The notes beneath the pieces are model-generated. The model was not told the origin of the DNA. It made no database searches and worked only from the letters and a program-made list of their open reading frames with translations. DNA of 61,074 bases from an uncultured Phascolarctobacterium sp. (GTDB taxonomy: Bacteria > Bacillota > Negativicutes > Acidaminococcales > Acidaminococcaceae), in contig URGS01000011.1 in assembly GCA_900547415.1 (NCBI GenBank), positions 1-61,074 of the forward strand. The letters are read 5' to 3'. Position 1 is the first letter of the stretch, and every line of letters begins with the position of its first letter. Shown here piece after piece: positions 42,701 to 49,336 of this stretch. The position numbers and the translations under genes are program-made.

Positions 42701-43011
42701 TTGGCGATCCTCCTGAGGAGGTAGTAATGCTTTGGCGCATTGCTGCTCTAAGAGGCTTGTGCAGAGTAATGAAGATTCGTGGAATTCATGTAAGCTCAGG
42801 CAATATTCGTATTATTTTTGCAGAGCATGCAAATGTAGAGCCAGAGGCGATGCTGAAGTTGATGGAGAAATATAAAAACAAGATGACATTTAAGAGCGGC
42901 AAGGAAAGTCAGCTGCTCTTTAAGACCGTAGGCCTGAAGGAAGAGCCTTTAACATGGCTTGAACAGCAGCTGCCTAAGCTGGCCCTTGGATCTAAATTCA
43001 AGGTAGGTTAA
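39721..43011 (+). CDS. mfd: Transcription-repair coupling factor
   Basis: This 1096-residue translocase releases stalled RNA polymerase and recruits UvrA. In order it has the UvrB-like N-terminal part (about 1-330), the RNA-polymerase-interacting CarD-like domain (about 420-490, KAGDYVVHKIHGIGRYIG), a RecG-type motor with Walker A GDVGYGKT (576-583) and DEEQ (677-680), and the C-terminal TRCF domain. Length is near the family norm. No Shine-Dalgarno sequence is visible before the ATG, unlike nearly all neighbours. Confidence 0.97.
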   Translation: MENLILELVAAVPEVQQAAEYQKNKKAYLLTGLASSNKPVFFAAMDKLLEKRGSIAFITASREEIRAYRRELNYFYPDLPMQEFYPDNLPRVQADTQSLELQAGRAAALRFLQGEERGIVFITAEALQQKQLRPAGVGGRHLLLKLGEEREQQEVISTLVELGYERTDQVDAIGQFSVRGGILDVFPINSNVPVRVEWFDIEIDAIRSFDVDNQRSLQPLDDLKVAPINVEASEAYESDVFAYCADTTMIVVDEPVKVFSMLEKLDKENKGYAEDLFTHDELITASAEAGAIFVSALGHSYLKDLPSLAVPVRAVSPYNKNIFMLTEDLHNWLEDGITPVIMMSNSIKARGLAENLRNYKLEGVYAEGELQSGVVNVTYGDLDHGFRFWNEEWLLLTENDIFGMQKRKRLHTKHQGQQLQYFSDIKAGDYVVHKIHGIGRYIGVENVLVGGIHRDYLLLVYAGDDKLYVPVDQVGMLHKYVGSEGTVPRLSKMGGSDWKRTTAKASKAITELAEELLRLYAQRQITTGFAYSPDGQMQHDFEESFPYEETPDQLKAIAEIKADMEKPQPMERLLCGDVGYGKTEVAIRAAFKAVVDGKQVAVMVPTTVLAQQHFLTFKERMHNFGVNVAVLNRFCTPKEQKQTLQALEEGRIDVLIGTHRLLQPDIRFQDLGLLIIDEEQRFGVAQKEKIKKWCLGIDVLCLSATPIPRTLHMALVNGRDMSVIESPPEDRLPVETYVSEYNEGMIKEALERELRRGGRIYYIHNRVSGLEQIAARLRKLVPGINIRMAHGQMNEEMLEDAMISFYEGTCDVLLCTTIVENGLDVPLANTIIIDGAENFGLSQLYQMRGRVGRSSRLAYAYFVYKPNKALSEIAEKRLQAIRDFTELGAGFKIAMRDLEIRGAGNLLGAQQHGHITGIGFAAYCEMLEQTIRRLKDGKAAVEPEPDPILEISAEAYIPDEYIEDPRYKMELYRRFAELEYKDKDDLLDEIYDRFGDPPEEVVMLWRIAALRGLCRVMKIRGIHVSSGNIRIIFAEHANVEPEAMLKLMEKYKNKMTFKSGKESQLLFKTVGLKEEPLTWLEQQLPKLALGSKFKVG

Positions 43012-43044
43012 CACAGTATGAATAGAGTAAAGTGAGGTGAAAGC

Positions 43045-44589
43045 TTGAGTAAGGACAAATTTTTAAGGGGTGCCATAATTTTAACCATTGCTGGTTTGAT
43101 GGTTAAGGTAATAGGCTCTGTGAACCGTATTCTGCTTTCACGTCTTTTAGGCGGCGAGGGTATTGGCCTATACCAGATGGCATACCCAATATACCTGCTG
43201 TTGTTGGCTGTATCTTCTGCAGGTATTCCTGTAGCCATTTCCATTATAGTTGCCGAGCATTTGGCCAAAAAAGACTATGGCGGAGTGCAGCAAATTTTTA
43301 GACTGTCATTACGCTTGACTTTTGGCTTAGGTATTCTTTTGGCAGGCAGTTTGGTAGTAGTTTCCAACTGGCTTATTGGCAGCGGTATAATTCAGGACGG
43401 GCGTGCTTACTATGCTCTGCTGTCCCTGACTCCAGCAGTATTCTTTGCTACTATTTTGGCAAGCTTCAGGGGATTTTTTCAAGGACATCAGCTAATGACC
43501 CCTCCTGCTGTCAGTCAGATATTAGAGCAGTTTGTAAGAGTAGTCACCATGTTGGTGCTGGCCTATATGCTTCTGCCCCATGGATTGGAGTTTGCTGCTG
43601 CTGGCGCAGCCTTTGGTGCTGTTCCTGGAAGCATTACAGGCATTATTGTTTTAAGCTTTTTCTATAGAAAATATCGGCATCTGTGGCAGCAGGGCGAGCA
43701 TAAGAATATCGCAGCAGGTCCTGTAGTCAAAAGACTGCTCATTTTGGCATTGCCGGTTTCCTGCGCCAATATTCTAGTTCCTGTAACCAGCAGCATTGAT
43801 ATGCTGCTGGTGCCTAACCGCCTGATTGATAGTGGTTTTACTGTAGAGCAGGCTACAACACTTTTTGGATATTTGGCAGGCATGGCTCAGCCTCTGTTGA
43901 TGATGGCCACTATTCCCACAGTAAGCCTGGCTGCAAGCCTTGTACCAGCTGTTTCCGAGGCTTATACATTGCAGGATAAAGCAGGTATTGAAAAAAAGGC
44001 CGCAACAGCTATGAAGCTCTGCTGTTTGCTGACAGTTCCTGCAGCAGTGGGAATGAGTGCGTTAGCTGAACCAATTTCATTGCTTTTATATGGAACTGCC
44101 AAGGCTTCAGCTGCCATTATGCATACAGGTCCGGCAATTTGGCTTTTAGGAATGCAGCAGATCACTACAGGCGTTTTGCAGGGTATGGGAAAAATTAATC
44201 TGCCAATGCTGCATATGCTGGCAGGTATTTTGGTAAAGATTGGTGCCGTATGGCTTCTTACTGATGCTGCAAATAATATTGCAGGAGCGGCTTGGGCTAC
44301 TAATATTAACTTTGGCCTTACTGCATTGCTGAATATTTTAGTGCTGCGCCATTTTGGAATATCATTTAAATGGAGTGATACAGCCCAAATAATAGGCGGA
44401 GCCTTTGTAATGGGCGCTGCTGCGGTGGAAGGCTATGCTTTACTTAGCAGCTGCATGGGTAAAACTGGAGCTGCTTTGGGTGCCATGGCTATTGCGGTCA
44501 TCGTCTATAGTTTGGCACTGATGGCTTTAGGCGTTATTAAAAAAGATGAGCTGAAGCATTTGCCGTTAATAAAGAAATTGATAAAATAA
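43045..44589 (+). CDS. SpoVB/MurJ-like polysaccharide flippase
   Basis: This 514-residue protein of the MVF/MOP superfamily has about 14 membrane helices. The start (RGAIILTIAGLMVKVIGSVNRILLSRLLGGEGIG, in part) and the region GIPVAISIIVAE are those of the SpoVB/YabM group, which move lipid-linked cell-wall precursors. It starts at TTG behind GAGGTG. Position between mfd and mazG is the same as yabM in B. subtilis. A vegetative envelope role is likely because no sporulation genes surround it. Confidence 0.88.
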   Translation: MSKDKFLRGAIILTIAGLMVKVIGSVNRILLSRLLGGEGIGLYQMAYPIYLLLLAVSSAGIPVAISIIVAEHLAKKDYGGVQQIFRLSLRLTFGLGILLAGSLVVVSNWLIGSGIIQDGRAYYALLSLTPAVFFATILASFRGFFQGHQLMTPPAVSQILEQFVRVVTMLVLAYMLLPHGLEFAAAGAAFGAVPGSITGIIVLSFFYRKYRHLWQQGEHKNIAAGPVVKRLLILALPVSCANILVPVTSSIDMLLVPNRLIDSGFTVEQATTLFGYLAGMAQPLLMMATIPTVSLAASLVPAVSEAYTLQDKAGIEKKAATAMKLCCLLTVPAAVGMSALAEPISLLLYGTAKASAAIMHTGPAIWLLGMQQITTGVLQGMGKINLPMLHMLAGILVKIGAVWLLTDAANNIAGAAWATNINFGLTALLNILVLRHFGISFKWSDTAQIIGGAFVMGAAAVEGYALLSSCMGKTGAALGAMAIAVIVYSLALMALGVIKKDELKHLPLIKKLIK

Positions 44590-44614
44590 CATTTTACTAG
44601 AAAGAAGGTATAGC

Positions 44615-46180
44615 ATGGGTACTATTACAATCGTTGGCTTAGGACCTGGTGCAGCAGGCAATTTATCCTTGGAGACAATGGAGCTTTTGCAGGGCTGCGA
44701 GCAGGTAATTTTGCGTACAGAGGTACATCCTACTGTAGAGGAGCTGCGCAAAAGAAACGTACATTTTACATCCTGCGATGATTTGTATGAGGCAGGAGCG
44801 TCCTTTGAAGAAGTATATAATAGTGTAGTTGAGCGTGTACTGAAGGCTGCTGAGACGGGAGATGTAGTTTACGCTGTTCCTGGCAGTCCTCTTGTTGCTG
44901 AGCGTACTGTAGTGCTGTTGCGTGATGCGGCTAAGGAAAACGGAGTTAAGCTGATTATTAAGCCTGCCATGAGCTTTTTGGATTTAGCATATGTTGATTT
45001 GGGTATTGACCCCATTGCTGGCCTACGCATTATTGATGCTCAGGATTTTGAAGCCATTGCTAGCGGCGGAAGTTATCCGTTGATGATTACCCAGGTATAT
45101 AGTCAGCTGGTAGCTTCTGATTTAAAGCTGGCCTTAATGGAAAATCTTCCTGATGAATATGAAATTTACTTTTTGCGCAATTTAGGACTGCCTGATGAAG
45201 AGTGTCGTAGTGTACAGCTTTTTGAGTTGGACCGTCAGCCCAATATTGATCACCTGACCAGTGTATATGTTCCTCCTATGGCAAGCGATGCTGCAGAGAT
45301 TTTGACTTTTGGCCCTGATGACGAGGAAGATGATAAATTTGTCATTACTGAAGATTATGAAGATGAGCTAGATACTACAGATTCCTATGACGATTTTGAT
45401 ATTCAGCCTCTGGCAGATGTAATCAGGACTTTGCGTGAACCTGGTGGCTGTCCCTGGGATATTGAGCAGACTCATGAGTCCATCCGCAGCAATATGATTG
45501 AAGAGGTTTACGAATATCTTGAGGCTGTTGACGCAGGTGATTATGACGGTATGCGTGAGGAACTGGGTGACGTGCTGATGCAGGTTGTATTCCATGCACG
45601 TATGGCTCAGGAAGCAGGTCATTTTGATTTGCAGGATATTATTGACGAAGTAGTTGATAAGCTGATACGTCGTCATCCTCACGTTTTTGGGGATACCCAT
45701 GTTGATGGCAGCGATGAGGTTCTTGTTAATTGGGAAGCTATCAAAAAGCAGGAAAAGACTGAACGCAAGCATGTATTGGATGGAGTAACCCAAGGCTTGC
45801 CTGCACTTTTACGCGCCTACAAGGTTCAAAATAAGGCTGCGAAGGTTGGCTTTGATTGGGATAATGCTGAAGATGTCTGGGCTAAAGTGGAGGAGGAACT
45901 GGGTGAGCTGCGTGAGGCTTTTGCTGCAGGCGACTCTAAAGCTGCCGAGGCAGAGCTTGGCGATGTTCTTTTTGCTATAGTAAACTATGCTCGCTTTAAT
46001 AAAATAGAGCCGGAGACAGCTCTTAATGGCACCAATAATCGTTTCACAAACCGCTTTAATCACGTGGAAAAGCGTGTTTTAGAGAGTGGCAAGGCTTGGC
46101 AGGATTTTTCTTTAGCAGAGCTGGACGAGTTTTGGAATGAGGCAAAAGCCTTAGAAAAAGCAGGTATAAAGGACTTTTAG
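44615..46180 (+). CDS. mazG: MazG NTP pyrophosphohydrolase fused to a tetrapyrrole methylase-like domain (YabN type)
   Basis: This 521-residue protein has an N-terminal SAM-dependent methylase-like domain (about 1-220; GLGPGAAGNLSLETMELL, VPGSPLVAERT), then an acidic linker (about 230-260). A C-terminal MazG hydrolase part follows, with its ExxE metal motifs (SNMIEEVYEYLEAVD, REELGDVLMQVVFHAR) and a second half (VEEELGELREA). The hydrolase removes pyrophosphate from damaged or excess NTPs. The architecture is that of Bacillus YabN. GAAGG precedes the ATG. Confidence 0.93.
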   Translation: MGTITIVGLGPGAAGNLSLETMELLQGCEQVILRTEVHPTVEELRKRNVHFTSCDDLYEAGASFEEVYNSVVERVLKAAETGDVVYAVPGSPLVAERTVVLLRDAAKENGVKLIIKPAMSFLDLAYVDLGIDPIAGLRIIDAQDFEAIASGGSYPLMITQVYSQLVASDLKLALMENLPDEYEIYFLRNLGLPDEECRSVQLFELDRQPNIDHLTSVYVPPMASDAAEILTFGPDDEEDDKFVITEDYEDELDTTDSYDDFDIQPLADVIRTLREPGGCPWDIEQTHESIRSNMIEEVYEYLEAVDAGDYDGMREELGDVLMQVVFHARMAQEAGHFDLQDIIDEVVDKLIRRHPHVFGDTHVDGSDEVLVNWEAIKKQEKTERKHVLDGVTQGLPALLRAYKVQNKAAKVGFDWDNAEDVWAKVEEELGELREAFAAGDSKAAEAELGDVLFAIVNYARFNKIEPETALNGTNNRFTNRFNHVEKRVLESGKAWQDFSLAELDEFWNEAKALEKAGIKDF

Positions 46181-46262
46181 AGATATTTTTAGTAATTGGT
46201 GGAGCATTTGCTTTAAAAATTGAATAATATGTTAATTTTTGCAATTTTTTTCACGAAAAGAC

Positions 46263-46291
46263 TTGCAGTAAAGCAATGTACAGTGTAGAAT
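46263..46291 (+). promoter_or_regulatory. Promoter of hup
   Basis: TTGCAG (46263-46268) and TAGAAT (46286-46291) have a 17-base spacer. A 75-base leader follows. Confidence 0.7.
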
Positions 46292-46367
46292 ACTAATGCA
46301 AGCAATGTGAGCTCTGCTCATTTGGCTCTTTAAGTGCCTTAATCACAAACTCAAGGAGGAACAATTA

Positions 46368-46646
46368 ATGAACAAAACAGAATTAATTGCAGTTGTTGCT
46401 GAAAAAGCTGGCCTGACTAAAAAAGACGTAGAAAAAGCTGTTTCTGCAACTCTGGAAACTATTAAAGAAGAAGTAGCTGAAGGTGGCAAAGTTCAAATTA
46501 TTGGTTTCGGTACCTTTGAAGCTCGTACCCGCAAAGAACGCATCGGCAAAAATCCTAGCAATGGCGAAGAAATCAAGATTGCTGCTGCAACCGTTCCTGC
46601 ATTCAAAGCAGGCAAAGCTTTCAAAGACGTTGTAAACGCGAAATAA
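46368..46646 (+). CDS. hup: DNA-binding protein HU
   Basis: This 92-residue nucleoid protein has the full HU pattern: MNKTELIAVVAEKAGLTKKDVEKAV, the GFGTFEARTRKERIGKNPSNGE beta-arm with the DNA-intercalating Pro, and AFKAGKAFKDVVN at the end. AAGGAGG precedes the ATG. It has its own promoter and terminator. HU at this place between mazG and divIC is common in clostridia-like genomes. Confidence 0.97.
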   Translation: MNKTELIAVVAEKAGLTKKDVEKAVSATLETIKEEVAEGGKVQIIGFGTFEARTRKERIGKNPSNGEEIKIAAATVPAFKAGKAFKDVVNAK

Positions 46647-46659
46647 TTTATACTATAAG

Positions 46660-46688
46660 TGCCCGGCTGACTGAGTCGGGCATTTCTT
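46660..46688 (+). terminator. Terminator of hup
   Basis: The stem TGCCCGGCT paired with AGTCGGGCA (46660-46668 with 46674-46682, one G-U pair) is followed by TTTCTT. Confidence 0.8.
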
Positions 46689-46724
46689 ATCTGAAACGTG
46701 GCTCTGCACAAGGAAGTACTTAAA

Positions 46725-47027
46725 ATGACTAAAATGCGAAGAAAGAAAAAGCATGTGCATTTTAGCTTAATTATGTTTATAGGATTTGTTGCCTTTGCAG
46801 TTGGTGCTTATCTATTCCTTAAGCAGGAGTATGAAATACATCAGGTTCGTAAGGCTCAGGCAGCGGCCGAACAGCGTATTGACGATCTTCGTAAGGAGCA
46901 AAAGGCTCTTGAGGATGAAAAAAAGCGCTTGGATGATCCTCACTACATAGAGAAGCTGGCACGTGAAAATTATAATATGGTTGGTAAGGACGAGGTTCCT
47001 TTGTTTATTGTTGAAGATAAAAAATAG
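46725..47027 (+). CDS. divIC: Septum formation initiator (DivIC/FtsB family)
   Basis: This 100-residue bitopic membrane protein has a basic cytoplasmic start (KMRRKKKHVH), one membrane helix (about residues 14-34), an extracytoplasmic coiled coil (residues 45-75, rich in Glu/Lys/Arg) and the conserved ARENYNMVGKDEVPL end. It works with FtsL and DivIB at the division septum. The ATG at 46725 follows AAGGA; the upstream GTG at 46698 has no ribosome site. Confidence 0.9.
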   Translation: MTKMRRKKKHVHFSLIMFIGFVAFAVGAYLFLKQEYEIHQVRKAQAAAEQRIDDLRKEQKALEDEKKRLDDPHYIEKLARENYNMVGKDEVPLFIVEDKK

Positions 47028-47063
47028 GCAGAACAGGATTGTGAGAATTTTGTTCTGCTTTTT
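47028..47063 (+). terminator. Terminator of divIC
   Basis: The stem GCAGAACA / TGTTCTGC (47028-47035 with 47051-47058) is followed by TTTTT. Its first base immediately follows the divIC stop codon. Confidence 0.85.
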
Positions 47064-47106
47064 ATATGCTTAAAAATAATTATTATAAATTCTCTTGTCT
47101 TTCTTC

Positions 47107-47135
47107 TTGTAGGAATAAAAAAAAGGTGATATACT
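47107..47135 (+). promoter_or_regulatory. Promoter of the S1-domain gene
   Basis: TTGTAG (47107-47112) and TATACT (47130-47135) are 17 bases apart. Confidence 0.65.
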
Positions 47136-47176
47136 AAGCTAGTATCAAAGTAATTTTAAGGGGGATTTTTATCTCA

Positions 47177-47626
47177 ATGGCACTTGAAGTAGGCGCAATT
47201 GTTGAAGGTGAAGTCATTCGCATCACCAATTTTGGTGCATTCGTCCAATTACCTGAAAATAAGGTTGGACTGATTCACATTTCTGAAGTTTCCAATGTTT
47301 ATGTTAAAGATGTCCATGACTTCGTAAAGGAGCATGATAAGGTTAAAGTCAAAGTACTGACTGTTGATGAGCGTGGTAAGATCGGTCTGTCCATTAAACA
47401 GGCTACACCGCCGGCTGCTCCGCAGCCTAAACCTCAGCGTCCGCAAAACGAATTCCGTGAGCGCCGCAATGGTGGTATGCGCCAGCAAAGTGCTAAACCG
47501 GCTCCGGCTCTGACCTTTGAGGATAAATTGTCCAAGTTTTTGAAGGACAGCGATGACCGTATGCTGGATTTAAAGCGTAATACTGAATCCAAACGTGGTG
47601 GTCGTGGAGCTAGACGCGACAGATAA
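47177..47626 (+). CDS. S1 RNA-binding domain protein (YabR-like)
   Basis: This 149-residue protein has one S1 domain (residues 1-75: GAIVEGEVIRITNFGAFVQL, GLIHISEVSN, VKVLTVDERGKIGLSIKQA), then a basic Pro/Gln/Arg-rich tail ending GGRGARRDR. It probably binds RNA or the ribosome. It sits after divIC, as yabR does in B. subtilis. AAGGGGG precedes the ATG at a longish 12-base spacing. Confidence 0.9.
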   Translation: MALEVGAIVEGEVIRITNFGAFVQLPENKVGLIHISEVSNVYVKDVHDFVKEHDKVKVKVLTVDERGKIGLSIKQATPPAAPQPKPQRPQNEFRERRNGGMRQQSAKPAPALTFEDKLSKFLKDSDDRMLDLKRNTESKRGGRGARRDR

Positions 47627-47628
47627 CG

Positions 47629-47675
47629 AAGAAAAGCAAGAGGGCGCTTTAATAGGTGTCCTCGTTTTCTTATTT
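47629..47675 (+). terminator. Probable terminator of the S1-domain gene
   Basis: An imperfect stem AAGAAAA..GAGG / CCTC..TTTTCTT (about 47631-47646 with 47660-47672) has a T-rich 3' side. It is weaker than most others in the window. Confidence 0.5.
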
Positions 47676-47698
47676 TCAAATGGTTATGAGAGGTGCTT

Positions 47699-48691
47699 AT
47701 GGTAATACATCCGTTGGTGTTTCGTCTGCAGCAGGAGCTGAAAAAGCATTTGTGCAGCGATAAGGCCTATGTCTTGGCTGTTAGCGGAGGTGCAGATTCC
47801 ATGGCCCTTGCCCATGTGGCAGCAGGGATGCAGGATTTGTTCAGCTTTACTGTGTGTCACGTAGAGCATGGTATTAGGGGACAAGAAGCATTAAACGATG
47901 CTGTTCTGGTTGCGCAGCTGTGTGAAAAACTGCAGCTTCCATTTTTCTGTTGTCATGTGGATGTACCTAAAGAAGCAGAGCATTTTAATCTGACTTTGGA
48001 GGAGGCTGCCAGAAAGCTTCGCTACGAGGCTCTGGAAAAAATAGCGGAAAAGGTTTCTGCTGTTGGCATTTTGACAGCTCACCATAAAGACGATCAGGCT
48101 GAAACAGTATTGATGAAGCTGATGCGTGGCGCTGGTCTGGAGGGATTGGCGGCCATGGATACCGAGCATGATAATATTATCAGGCCCTGGCTTCAGGTGA
48201 GCCGCAGGGAGCTGGAGGAATACTGTCAGTTTAATGAACTGCAGTATTGCACAGACAGCACTAATTCTGATACCAGCTATACCCGCAACAGGGTGCGCTT
48301 GGAGCTGTTACCCTATCTGAAGCGTGATTTTAATCCCAATATAGTCGAAACTCTGGGTCGTACTGCCGATTTGCTGCGTGAGGATGCAGAATATCTTGCC
48401 TTGCTTGCGGAGCAGTATTATCTGGAAGCTGTAGTACCGTCAGATAAAAATAAGATTGTTTTCAAAATGGCTAAGTTGATAAAACTGCCTGTGGCCTTGA
48501 GAAAACGCATTTTACGGCAGGGCTATTTTAACCTGGGCGGCAAGGAGCTGAGCTTTGAACGTACAGAGGCAATGGAGCTTCTGTGCAGACGAGGTGTCGG
48601 CGGAAAGCTTTTGCAGCTGTCAGGAGGAATAACAGCCTGCTATAAAAATAAACTGCTTGTATTGTATAAGCAGGAAGATAACGTTAAGTAA
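47699..48691 (+). CDS. tilS: tRNA(Ile)-lysidine synthase
   Basis: This 330-residue enzyme changes C34 of tRNA-Ile(CAU) to lysidine with ATP and lysine. The PP-loop SGGADS is at residues 29-34, followed by the HVEHGIRGQEALNDA, TAHHKDDQAETVLMKLMRGAGLEGL and RPWLQVSRRELEEYC motifs. At 330 residues it is much shorter than the 430-470 of E. coli or Bacillus and lacks most of the C-terminal domains, like the Aquifex enzyme. AGAGGTG precedes the ATG at 47699. The hpt and ftsH order downstream is conserved. Confidence 0.94.
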   Translation: MVIHPLVFRLQQELKKHLCSDKAYVLAVSGGADSMALAHVAAGMQDLFSFTVCHVEHGIRGQEALNDAVLVAQLCEKLQLPFFCCHVDVPKEAEHFNLTLEEAARKLRYEALEKIAEKVSAVGILTAHHKDDQAETVLMKLMRGAGLEGLAAMDTEHDNIIRPWLQVSRRELEEYCQFNELQYCTDSTNSDTSYTRNRVRLELLPYLKRDFNPNIVETLGRTADLLREDAEYLALLAEQYYLEAVVPSDKNKIVFKMAKLIKLPVALRKRILRQGYFNLGGKELSFERTEAMELLCRRGVGGKLLQLSGGITACYKNKLLVLYKQEDNVK

Positions 48692-48705
48692 AGGAGCTAT
48701 AATCC

Positions 48706-49248
48706 ATGAACGAAGATATTAAAGACATTCTTTTGACTAAAGAGCAGATTGAACAGCGTATTCAAGAGCTTGGCGCTGAAATTACCAAAGACTATGCAGG
48801 TAAGGATGTTGTTGTTGTTGTTCTACTGAAGGGGGCTGCTTGGTTTGCTACAGATCTGACAAGAGCGATTGATCTTCCTCTGAGAATTGATTTTATGGTA
48901 GCTTCCTCCTATGGAAATGGTACTTCTACCAGCGGTACTGTTAAGGTTAAGCTGGACCTTTCCGAGGATATTACCAACAAGCACGTGCTTTTGGTGGATG
49001 ACATCATTGACAGCGGTGTAACCTTTGCTGCAATCAGCGACATGCTGCGTCAGCATAAGCCTGCATCCCTGAAGACTATTGCTCTCTGCGATAAGGCTGA
49101 ACGCCGCATTAACGGCCTTGATGCTGATTACGTAGGCTTTAATATTCCTGACGAGTTTGTTGTAGGCTTTGGTCTGGACTATGCCGGTAACTACCGCAAC
49201 CTGCCCTTTATTGGCGTTTTAAAGCCCTCTGTATACGCAAGAGCTTAA
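48706..49248 (+). CDS. hpt: Hypoxanthine phosphoribosyltransferase
   Basis: This 180-residue purine-salvage enzyme transfers ribose phosphate from PRPP to hypoxanthine or guanine. The PRPP loop LLVDDIIDSGVT has its acidic pair at Asp98-Asp99, and the flexible loop SSYGNGTSTSG and the C-terminal GFGLDYAGNYRNLPFIGVL are typical. AAAGGAG precedes the ATG. It starts 14 bases after tilS. Confidence 0.97.
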   Translation: MNEDIKDILLTKEQIEQRIQELGAEITKDYAGKDVVVVVLLKGAAWFATDLTRAIDLPLRIDFMVASSYGNGTSTSGTVKVKLDLSEDITNKHVLLVDDIIDSGVTFAAISDMLRQHKPASLKTIALCDKAERRINGLDADYVGFNIPDEFVVGFGLDYAGNYRNLPFIGVLKPSVYARA

Positions 49249-49266
49249 TAAGTTACTATAAAAATG

Positions 49267-49295
49267 TTGCTTGATTATCTTAGCTATACTATAAT
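49267..49295 (+). promoter_or_regulatory. Promoter of ftsH
   Basis: TTGCTT (49267-49272) and TATAAT (49290-49295) with a 17-base spacer lie 41 bases before the start codon, so ftsH can be transcribed apart from tilS-hpt. Confidence 0.75.
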
Positions 49296-49336
49296 TACAG
49301 TTATAATGTGTAAATGAGTGGAAGGAGGATACGTGC

